A stretch of 64,000 nucleotides of DNA from Pomphorhynchus laevis (lineage: Eukaryota > Acanthocephala > Palaeacanthocephala > Echinorhynchida > Pomphorhynchidae), in assembly GCA_012934845.2 (NCBI GenBank), contig WNNJ02000282.1, positions 1-64,000 on the forward strand, in the 5' to 3' direction. Positions 1-8,116 of the stretch are shown piece after piece. Both the position numbers and the translations under genes were made by a program. Position 1 is the first letter of the stretch. Each line of letters starts with the position of its first letter. The notes below the pieces were generated by a model. It did no database searches. It was not told where the DNA came from and worked only from the letters and a program-made list of their open reading frames with translations.

Positions 1-290
1 TATATTATAATATTAATTATATATTATAATATATAATATATTATAATTTATATATATAATTTTAATATATTAAAATATATTAATTTAATATATTATATAT
101 TATGATTTTAATATATAATTATATATTATTATAACTTATAATATTATATAAATATTATAATAATGTATATTATATATTATATACTAATATATAATAATGT
201 TATAATAATGTTATAATAATGTTATAATAACATTATATAATATTGTTATAATAACATTATATAATAATGTTACAATCTTACAATTTTATG
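1..290. repeat. AT-only low-complexity DNA
   Basis: Nearly pure A/T, built from TATATAAT-like words. A short tandem run of GTTATAATAAT lies near 190-235 and is followed by its inverse. No coding potential is seen. Such tracts are the kind of DNA the RLE elements further right have used as targets. Confidence 0.8.
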
Positions 291-574
291 AGCTTACGCG
301 AATTATATTCCTTTGCTGTAATACTGTAGATCTTGGTGTCAAAAGATTGACAGGGAACACGTTAAGCCAAAACATTTGTTTATGTTTATAATATAACAAA
401 ACATTTGTTACATAAATGTTTTGACTGATAGATATGTCATGCCAAATGTTTGCTACCTTTTAATGCAACAAATGCTTATACAAATAGTTTTAGTTTTTTG
501 TATATACAATCATTAATCTAAACATTTGTTTATATAACAAATGTTTACCCAAATAAATATTGCTGTTATCTCTT
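291..574. other. Spacer with AACATTTGTT words, no gene
   Basis: No ORF or recognised element. The word AACATTTGTT and its complement AACAAATGTT recur about six times between 370 and 550, in both orientations. This could be the decayed remains of a small inverted-repeat element, but no clear ends are visible. Confidence 0.4.
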
Positions 575-594
575 CTTCTTTTTTTTCTTTAGCC

Positions 595-2763
595 TTATTC
601 CCGTGTGTTGGCGGGGTCGGCTCTCATGGAACGCATCCTCCATTTGCAACGATCCGAAGCCAGATCAGGGTGTAGTCCAGCATCTCTTAGATCCTTGTGC
701 AGCGTGTCAGACCATCGCTGTCTTGGTCGTCCTTTGGGGCGTTTGCCTTTAAAGTCTATTTTCAAGCCTGCCTTTGCGATGGAACCGTCATGTGCCCGTA
801 GAGTGTGGCCAAACCAGCGGAGACGGGCTTCTAGCATTTTCTCACGGATAGGCATCACACCGTATCGTCGGTAAATATCATCATTGCGAACCCGATTTAG
901 GAGACTAAAACCGCTTGTCCATCGAAGCATCTTCGTCTCCATGACAGCGAGACGACGTTCCGCTATCTTTGTGATAGGCCAGCATTCTGCTCCATAAAGA
1001 GCAATGGGACGAATAATGCTTCGATATATCTTTGACTTTATGCTATCCTTCATTTTGCGGTCGCACATTATGCCAGTTGTAGCACGCCACTTCATCCATG
1101 TAGCATTGATTCTGGCAGTTATTTCGTTGTTCAATTCGCCATCAGCTGAGAGCACCGATCCTAGATATTTGAAATTTTCGGTCCATGGAAGGTCTGTTCC
1201 GTTGATATTGATCGTGCCCGTATCGTTTGTATTGGTCGTCAAGTACTCAGTCTTCCTAGTGTTTAGCCGCAGGCCATGTTGTGCTAATCTGTCATTCCAA
1301 AGCTTGACTAACTGCGTGAGGTCGGTCTTATTGACGGAAGCTAGAAAGACGTCGTCCGCATATAGTAGGGTATAAGGTGCTTGACGCTGAATGTCGCTCG
1401 TTAAGGTATCCATGACCAGAATAAACAGAAGTGGCGAAAGCACGCTTCCTTGGTGGACGCCGACGGAAATACGAAATGGTTTTGATACTCCAGCTGTGCA
1501 TCGTACTCTGCTTCTTGGGCCGATGTAGAGCAGCTTGACCCACTCAACCAGATGCTCTGGGATTTGATGTTGGCGTATCGCATGCCAGATAAGCTCATGT
1601 GGAACGCGATCGAAAGCTTTCTCTAAGTTGAGGAATGCTATGTGAAGAGGTGTGTCTTTTTCCCGATATTTTTCGATCAGCAGCCGCGCGGCATGTATGG
1701 CGTCGGTGGTGCCACATCCCTTGACGAAACCAGCCTGATTGATTGTACAATTTGCGATTTTGCGTATACGCTGGTCAAGAATTCGCTCGAATACCTTCAT
1801 AGTATGAGATAGCAATCTGATAGGGCGGTAGTTTGAACATTCAGCTGGATTTCCTTTCTTTTTCCAAATTGGTACCGTGGTGCTATATTGCCAATCAGTC
1901 GGTGTTGTGTGTTCTTCGATGATTTTGTTAAAGAGTTTCGCTAACCAAGGTGCTGGGTTCCAGCACTTGGATTTCCATAGCTCGGCTGAGATGTCATCTG
2001 GGCCTGCTGTTTTTCCCTTCTTTGTCCTCTTTAACGCTTCATCAACTTCCTCCGTGCTAATTGGGAGTAATGGACCGAGTACTGTTTGGGCTTGTGAGAT
2101 TGGGGGGTGAGTGAACTCTTCAGTACATACTTCCTCAAAATACTCACGCCATCTTTATAAAACTTCTGGTCGACCTACGATTTGTTCGCCGTTTTTATCA
2201 TTAACGCAGTGGAACTTTTCGATGTCCTGAGTTTGTTTGTGGCGGAGCTTGAGAAGTCGGAAAAGGTCGCGTTCGCCGTCTCGAGTATCCAGCTTCTTGT
2301 ACACTTCCTCATAATGGATGGCTCGTGCGGACGCCACGGCTTTCTTCGCTTTACGCTTGGCTTCGTGATACTTCTGCCAATTTACATGGGTCTTATCATC
2401 GAGGAATACGTGATATTGTCGCTTCTTTTCACGCACCCTCATTTTCACCTCATCTGTCCAAAGCCAAGTATCAAAATTGATGTAGCGTCTTCCGGGCTTG
2501 GTGGATCCAATTGTCTTTTTGGCGGCGATGTGGATAATATCTTTGACTCTGTTCCATGTGTTCTCGACGTCTGTTACGTCAGGCAATTGTATGCGATGTA
2601 TCATTTTAGACTCCTTCTCGTGGAATCGCCACCACTTGATGCGTGATGGGCCGGTACGCTTTTCCTGATGTTGTTTGGGTGGTTTAATATTCAAAACTGC
2701 GATTACGGGACGATGCTGTGCTGCTGTTGTCTTCATTCTTGCGCCGTACAAGAATGAAGTCAA
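595..2763 (-). pseudogene. RTE reverse transcriptase region
   Basis: Encodes the linker, RT and C-terminal part of an RTE protein. Visible motifs are KTAGPDDISAELW before the RT core, NYRPI, LEKAFDRVPHELIW (motif A), GVHQGSVLSPLLF (motif B), LLYADDVF (motif C), KYLGSVLS and the C-terminal GRPRQRW block. The frame is open from 2763 to 595 except for one TAA at 2155-2157, in the sequence preceding RWREYFEEV. The RT core itself is intact. The protein would copy LINE RNA at a nicked target by target-primed reverse transcription. The frame joins the endonuclease through a frameshift near 2700-2760. Confidence 0.88.
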
Positions 2764-3197
2764 TCTGCGATTTGTTTACTCCACTGTAGTATGTTGGAAG
2801 CTGTGTGGGCCGCTTTATGAACCATGTATTGGTGATGATGAGGTCGTGGGAGTCTGAGAAGTCGACAATGCGCTCGCCATCTTTGTTTCTCTGACCGTAT
2901 CCATTTCCACCATGGCACTGATTTCCTTCGGCCCGTTGGCCAACATGACCGTTGAGATCTCCTGCGATTATTAGATAATCTTCAGCGGGAATTTTGCGTG
3001 TGTTGCTGTCCAGCATCTCCCAAAATGTATCTTTCTCTGATTCGCTTTGTCCTGTCTGTGGTGCATAAGCAGAGAAAATGTGAATTGTTCGCTCCATGGT
3101 AACGATGGATATCTTCATTAGCCGGTCGTCGTAACGATTCACCTCCTTTACAGCATCACGGAACTGCTCGGAGATAGCTATACCAACCCCATTTCAC
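2684..3197 (-). pseudogene. RTE AP-like endonuclease, C-terminal half
   Basis: The translation begins NGVGIAISEQFRDAV at the truncation point and runs through IFSAYAPQTG, LIIAGDLNGHVG and SQIDFILVRR. These are the later catalytic blocks of the AP endonuclease fold (GDFN-like and DxxL-like motifs). The N-terminal half with the metal-binding Glu is missing because the copy is 5'-truncated. It overlaps the RT frame at 2684-2763 in a different frame, showing a single frameshift. Confidence 0.85.
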
Positions 3198-3369
3198 GCA
3201 CATCGATACACATTTTGCTAGTGTAAGTAATATATGTGTTCGCAAGGCTCTTATGCAATCACTGTAAGGCAGTGTTCTTCGCTCAGCAACTTTTGTGGAC
3301 ATCCAGCGCATTACCTTATCAGCTTCTGGTGCCATTACACCGGTAGCGGAGAAGACCATAGGGAAGAAA
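3198..3369 (-). pseudogene. C-terminal fragment of an RLE element
   Basis: The translation reads FLPMVFSATGVMAPEADKVM and later AKCVSMCV. This aligns with the very C-terminal helix block found after the endonuclease in all RLE-1 to RLE-10 proteins (pattern PxVFS...GG, later LA+..S.C+R). It is cut on its 3' side by the RTE at 3197, and its other side ends at about 3369. It belongs to a lineage not otherwise present in the window. Confidence 0.6.
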
Positions 3370-3405
3370 TGTATTGTTGTATTGTTGTATTTAATAATTT
3401 TTTTT

Positions 3406-3503
3406 TCACCAAGCCAGTTTTAATATTCAAAAAGTCACTAAATTATTCTTAATTGATTAAACATAAATCCCTTTGAGGACGATTTATAGCTGATCGAGCT
3501 CCA
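3406..3503 (-). mobile_element. 98-bp daughter fragment of RLE-8
   Basis: Nearly identical to 28953-29048, the last codons and start of the 3' UTR of RLE-8, with one mismatch noticed (which makes a stop in the C-terminus). On the sense strand the match stops after GGCTTGGTGA and is followed by eight A residues, not by the longer 3' UTR of RLE-8. This looks like a transcript ended and polyadenylated early and then inserted with extreme 5' truncation. Confidence 0.7.
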
Positions 3504-3630
3504 TTATCAAGCTTATTATTATCATTTTTTTTAAAGAAAAATTTTTATTTTCGTAAAACATACAAGAATGTGTCCAAAAGTAAAGAACTAAAGAATTCAA
3601 AAATCCAATCATAAGCTAAGTTATTTCTCT

Positions 3631-6600
3631 TTAATTCGAATCTTCCGGCTTTCGTGACATCTCTTCTGTTGATCGAAAATGATCGTGAATAGGTTTTCCA
3701 TATGTAGAGCGTGGCGCTCTTAAACAGGCAGATGCAGCACGAGCTAAGGCAAATGAAATTTTCTCTCGTATATTTTTTATTATTTGAGGATATGGGAGTT
3801 CGCGTTTTGAGCTTAATTTTGACGCTATTTGCTTCATTATCCTATTAGATTCCTGACTTGATCCTCCTGAAGACGAAAAAATTAACGGACTGAAATGCGC
3901 CTGTTCTAAACTTAAAATTCGCTCTCCATACTTCGAAATTTTTCGTTTTTCATGGTATTCAAAGTCAGCCTTACACTCAGTTCGGGAGTTAGAGGGAGCA
4001 TGTACATTAAATATTGCGACATCCAAAAATGTCCGCTCAAACCGGCTTCCGAATAGTCCACTACACACAACATTCAGACGCGCTTCTTTCGATATGCTTG
4101 TGCTATTGTTGTTAAAACAATAATCAGATGGAACGGTTGCTAATACTGGTTCAACCTCCACGCCACTGCATATCCCGCTTAAGAGATGAGAAAATATATC
4201 CCTTACTTCATTATGCCTGATAGATGGTAGCGCTCCGGTCTTGCACGAAAATGCATGATTGATAGTCATTTCTGAAGAACATATGCATTTTTTATTTTCT
4301 AATGCTCGCAAAGACCATCCATAGCGACCTGCTAATGCATCGCTAAACTCATTGTTTGTAAGCCGAAACCCCTCGTGACGTAGAGGTAGGGAAGATAGCC
4401 ACGATGAAGCTCCCTTGTAACTAGCATGTGCCAATATCTTAAAGTAATCCGATGGTAGAGATTTTAGTATTAATTCTTTCCTCGATTTGGCTACATTTAA
4501 TCTCATGTATGAAATATTTCTAGCTGTTTGAGTTTGAACATCCCTCAGGTTTTCTCCCGTATATCCGTCTCGATAGGTTTCGTACATTCTACGAGAATAA
4601 TCGTACTCCAAGTCAGCGATGTATTCCAGATCAACTAACCAAATGCCCCCTAACTTGAACGGTAGAGTTAATAATTCTTTATGTGCTTGTTCAATTTTCG
4701 CTTGTGTGATTGACTCAATAAAACCGCTATACAATAGGTTTTTAAGACATCTAGTGACATCCGTGCACATTGGTACTGTTCTGTAAGTATATATCCATTT
4801 CCATTGCACAGAGTGTATTAACCCGGAATAAGCAGTTTGTCGCTCAATTTTACTAACTTCAACTAATCTTTCAAGTGTGGATGCCCAGGATGTTACCCTG
4901 GTTTTTATAATATCCAAAACATCAGCTTCTGCTCCAATGGGAGTTCCGAGTACTTCGATAGCACGCTCACTTATTTTACAGTCAGAGAAGTTGCTAGTGT
5001 CGAATTCATGTTCCTTGTGTATTAGCAGCTGTGTCTTTAGTGGATTAACGTAATATCCAAATTTTGGGCCTATTGTTTTTAGTATTTCCCAGGCTCTAGA
5101 TAAATCAGCGCTAGGACCGACAAAGTTTGCATCGTCTGCGTACCATCGTTGAATCACGGATGGTAAACATTTTTGAATATGAAGGATGAGTGGTAGAGTC
5201 GAAACGGCAAATGCAGCCATAGCCAAAGGGTCACCTTGAGTGAAACCCTCTTTTGAAAATATCGGATCACTACCAGTAAACATTGTTGATGATTTTATGT
5301 ATAAGTTCACTAGTATTGTTTCAAGAGACGGACAAATGAATTTTATGTTTGCTAATGTTAGACGTCGATTTACGGAATTAAAAGCGTTTGTTGCATCCAC
5401 GGCCAGTAAGCCAAAGTCAACCCGAGAGTGAAAGGAATCTGATAAGGAATGAACAGCGAATTCTATTCCGCTTCTCTGTGATGCGCACAATTGCACAGTT
5501 CCCATTACATCCTGAATATGTCCTCTAATTTTTCCTAAAACGACTTTGCTAATTATCCGTCGTTCCACTTGTCCCACGCCAATTGGTCGTATACCTGCAG
5601 TCTTTTTTAAAGCTATAAGTCTACTCGCTACAAACGCACGCAAACTGTTAGGATTGATATGCTCCGAAGCTAATCGTATTGCAAATTCCGCTAGTGATGT
5701 TGCCAACTTCTTAGAGTGGATACCGAATCCAGTTAACATTCTCTTCCACATTATTGCATTTAAGCCTGAAGGTCCAGCGCCACCTTGAGTTCTCCTTGCT
5801 GCTGCTATGATTTCGTCTGCATCTATAGAATAAAATATGACTGGATGATGACTAGTTACTCCCTCAACAAAATCCGATAGAATAGCACTCTGATCTATTT
5901 CAGCAGGGTAAGGGTGTAATTCTGCTAGCTTCTCTATTACAGTATTTGTACCAACTTTCGAATCGGGAGAAAGAATGGGTGAATCGTCTTTAAATTCTAG
6001 AAGTCTGGTTGCGGAAGCTACACATCCATTCTCGATTAGCCGAATGTAGTTTTTATGCCAATCAATCTTCTTTGTTTTCACATTGCAATGGGATGTTGTC
6101 TGCAACATCAATGCTTCTTCATATACACTTATAAAGTCTTCCGCTTTCCAACTCTTTAAACGACGTTCAATGGTCTTTCTAGTGTAAGAGATCTTACGCG
6201 TTGGGATTTTTTGAAGGATACACTGTGAGAAAACCGTTGCTTTCATCAATGAGATTTGGCCATCATCTTTGTCATTTGCTATTAAATTGTAATAAGAAGA
6301 AAGAATATCTATAAATTCGTTACTCGCCGTACATATAGGAAGTTGCATGAGGTTGGGGCGCCAATTACATACCTTATAATATATGTATTCAATAGAAATA
6401 CTGGGTGTCGTTATATTACTTACTGCCCTTGCCCGTGCTGTTGTATCGTTGTTTCGAAATGTAGATAAGGAATCTATTGAATGAACTTGGTCGTTGAATA
6501 TGCTAGTCGGATCTGTTTGTGTAGAATTTCGACATTGGATAGAATTCACATTTATAGACTCCGAATTGGGGAGTATATTTTTAATTCGATTACGACAGCC

Positions 6601-6720
6601 TGGTGCTCTGCAATTCACACACGGGCTTGATTTTTTCGCACATTGACACCCACGACAAATGGCCGCTGCGCCGTTGCAATTACAACATCGTATTTCATCT
6701 GTTGGTTTTCCGCGAACCAT
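3631..6720 (-). CDS. RLE-1 polyprotein: CXC, RT, CCHC, RLE
   Basis: An uninterrupted ORF of 1029 aa from the ATG at 6720. I chose this start because MVRGKP is the conserved start of the family (MPRGKP, MVRGKT, MPKGKP elsewhere); upstream in-frame codons only translate the leader. Order: cysteine-rich domain (about residues 10-45; CCNCNG, then CxxCxC, CxxC), linker, AGPSGL block, RLIALKK and GIRPIGVG, motif A AVDATNAFN, motif B EGFTQGDPLAMA, motif C YADD near 527, NPLKT, CICSSEMTINHAFSC knuckle, then the RLE. The first catalytic Asp of the RLE (D in the ARLD motif of relatives) is Asn here, near residue 883 (codon AAT, 4072-4074). The second Asp (FLDVAIFN) and the Lys-rich KRKISKYGERI are kept. 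RT function is expected; nicking may be lost. Confidence 0.9.
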   Translation of the reverse strand: MVRGKPTDEIRCCNCNGAAAICRGCQCAKKSSPCVNCRAPGCRNRIKNILPNSESINVNSIQCRNSTQTDPTSIFNDQVHSIDSLSTFRNNDTTARARAVSNITTPSISIEYIYYKVCNWRPNLMQLPICTASNEFIDILSSYYNLIANDKDDGQISLMKATVFSQCILQKIPTRKISYTRKTIERRLKSWKAEDFISVYEEALMLQTTSHCNVKTKKIDWHKNYIRLIENGCVASATRLLEFKDDSPILSPDSKVGTNTVIEKLAELHPYPAEIDQSAILSDFVEGVTSHHPVIFYSIDADEIIAAARRTQGGAGPSGLNAIMWKRMLTGFGIHSKKLATSLAEFAIRLASEHINPNSLRAFVASRLIALKKTAGIRPIGVGQVERRIISKVVLGKIRGHIQDVMGTVQLCASQRSGIEFAVHSLSDSFHSRVDFGLLAVDATNAFNSVNRRLTLANIKFICPSLETILVNLYIKSSTMFTGSDPIFSKEGFTQGDPLAMAAFAVSTLPLILHIQKCLPSVIQRWYADDANFVGPSADLSRAWEILKTIGPKFGYYVNPLKTQLLIHKEHEFDTSNFSDCKISERAIEVLGTPIGAEADVLDIIKTRVTSWASTLERLVEVSKIERQTAYSGLIHSVQWKWIYTYRTVPMCTDVTRCLKNLLYSGFIESITQAKIEQAHKELLTLPFKLGGIWLVDLEYIADLEYDYSRRMYETYRDGYTGENLRDVQTQTARNISYMRLNVAKSRKELILKSLPSDYFKILAHASYKGASSWLSSLPLRHEGFRLTNNEFSDALAGRYGWSLRALENKKCICSSEMTINHAFSCKTGALPSIRHNEVRDIFSHLLSGICSGVEVEPVLATVPSDYCFNNNSTSISKEARLNVVCSGLFGSRFERTFLDVAIFNVHAPSNSRTECKADFEYHEKRKISKYGERILSLEQAHFSPLIFSSSGGSSQESNRIMKQIASKLSSKRELPYPQIIKNIREKISFALARAASACLRAPRSTYGKPIHDHFRSTEEMSRKPEDSN

Positions 6721-7045
6721 TCTGCGTACTCCGGGATGTACCCTGGACGTACGACTTTGAAATTGTATGTGTGTTAAAGTTGTTTGTTTAATCACTTGAG
6801 ATTTGGAATGTATTGGAATCAATATCGGCTGTTGTTGTAATTTGTGTAAGTAGTTAATAGATATCAAGATAGTTTAAACCAAAAAAGCTGATTTTTCTTG
6901 AAATTTTCCTTCTTCTTGTTGAATTTTGTAAGTAGTTTATTAAGCACCAAGAAAGTTCAAATGTATGTTATTTATTGTAAGAACTTTTATAATCAATACT
7001 TTTTTTAACGTCAATTAAATTATTGGTTATTGTCATTAATAATAA
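6721..7045 (-). promoter_or_regulatory. RLE-1 5' leader with three leader motifs
   Basis: The untranslated leader carries three diverged copies of a motif also found in RLE-2, -5, -6, -10 and -11. Its core on the sense strand is TCTTGAT followed by TTAACTACTTACAA. The copies lie at about 6845-6879, 6927-6961 and 6977-7000. Repetition at the 5' end suggests an internal promoter or RNA-binding signal, as in tandem promoter monomers of some LINEs; this role is inferred. Confidence 0.55.
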
Positions 7046-7072
7046 TTATTATTATCATTAATAATTTTATCA

Positions 7073-7768
7073 TTGCCCATGCGGTGAACGAACATCACTG
7101 GCACACTCACTAACTTGTCCAACTGGAGGTCATCCTTCGATTAGACACGATTTGATTCGTGATATATTATCCAATACCATGACCGAAATTTGCGATAATG
7201 TCCAGACAGAACCAGCTTTGAAATCAGTACATCATAGTATCGTGTTCGAGCGCACAAGCACTTCTAGAGATCATGAAGCACGTTTAGACATTGCTTGCTA
7301 TGGATTTTACGGAGGTCGTTCTGAGCGAACTTTATTCGACACATGCGTATTCAACGCATTCGCGCCGTCCAACCTCTCGAAGTCAACAACGTCCGCCTTT
7401 GAATTCCACGAAAAGCGAAAAATCGCAAAGTATCAAGAGAGAGTCATACTAATAGAGAGGGCAAACTTTGCGCCATTGGTGTTTTCTTGTTTTGGTGGTG
7501 AAAGTAAATCGTCGGTCACGATAATTCAGCGCATTGCTCGTAAATTGGCAATTAGAAAAAGACACACATATGCAGAGGAATTGACACGTCTTCGGTCAAC
7601 GATTGGCATACAACTGGCTCGCTCAATTTCTTTATGCGTTCGGGGTGCCCGTTCTGCTCGCAATCGCCCTGCGCGCTAAATGAAAAAACGTACAATATTC
7701 TTTTAAATTATTTGACGCATCACGTTTTTTGTGTTTGTTTGTACATTTTGGAGTTCTTATAAAAAAAA
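7073..7768 (+). mobile_element. 5'-truncated daughter of RLE-6
   Basis: Matches the 3' end of RLE-6 (about 22530-23230 on the minus strand) over roughly 700 bp with one mismatch noticed by eye, in the 3' UTR. It encodes the end of the CCHC knuckle, the whole RLE and the C-terminus, stopping at 7677-7679. A perfect 16-bp direct repeat ATTAATAATTTTATCA (7057-7072 and 7768-7783) flanks it. This is a textbook recent target-primed insertion with 5' truncation, placed between RLE-1 and the 5' tip of RLE-2. Confidence 0.92.
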
Positions 7769-7868
7769 TTAATAATTTTATCACTAGCTAAAATTGTCTT
7801 GATTGTTAAATACTTACAATAAAATAACATACAATAAAATAACATACAATACACAAATTACAATAAAG

Positions 7869-7940
7869 ACAATACACAATCTACTGACAATACACAATCT
7901 ACTGACAATACACAATCTACTGACAATACACAATCTACTG
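7869..7940 (+). repeat. 18-bp tandem repeat in RLE-2 leader
   Basis: Four perfect copies of ACAATACACAATCTACTG inside the 5' leader. A single ACGACAACCT, the core of the large array at 34113-35711, follows at 7953-7962. Short tandem repeats in the leader are a recurrent trait of this element family. Confidence 0.9.
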
Positions 7941-8116
7941 ACAAGCAATATTACGACAACCTTCGAGCAACGAGTGTCGAGCAGCAATCATTGTTCAAGC
8001 TAATTACAAAAGAAAAATGAAAAACTATCTTGATACCCATTAACTACTTACAATTTACAACATATAAACATACAATAAACATACAAAAGGATAATCTGAC
8101 ACATATTATTATCATC

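Larger units (their letters stand above)
575..3197 (-). mobile_element. RTE-clade LINE, 5'-truncated
   Basis: A non-LTR retrotransposon on the minus strand with an AP-type endonuclease followed by RT, as in RTE/BovB elements. The coding sequence ends at 595 and is followed almost at once by an A/GAA-rich tail (about 575-594), matching the very short 3' end typical of RTE. The 5' end is cut at about 3197, inside the endonuclease, and joins an RLE-element fragment. The element has one in-frame stop and one frameshift, so it is dead but fairly young. The C-terminus ending in ADPANTR resembles nematode RTE proteins from memory, unverified. Confidence 0.9.
3526..7045 (-). mobile_element. RLE-1: full-length CXC-RT-RLE retrotransposon
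   Basis: A complete-looking non-LTR element of about 3.5 kb on the minus strand, with a 5' leader, one long ORF, a short 3' UTR and an A-rich tail at 3526-3533. It is flanked by the 13-bp direct repeat TTATTATTATCAT (3513-3525 and 7046-7058), a likely target-site duplication. The 3' UTR lacks the CCCATTTGCGGG hairpin seen in several relatives. Daughter pieces occur at 18035-18194 (same 3' end, no difference seen) and 29487-29700 (diverged internal piece). Confidence 0.88.

Noticed and set aside
605-1375. Plus-strand ORFs over the RTE
   Set aside because: Shadows of the well-conserved RTE reverse transcriptase on the opposite strand.
3513-7058. RLE-1 as an LTR retrotransposon because of flanking repeats
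   Set aside because: The repeats are only 13 bp and lie outside the element; the protein has no integrase or protease. They are target duplications.
8030-8116. N-terminal extensions of the RLE-2 and RLE-1 ORFs
   Set aside because: They depend on TTG starts and only translate the conserved leader motif; the family ATG (MPRG/MVRG) is the better start.
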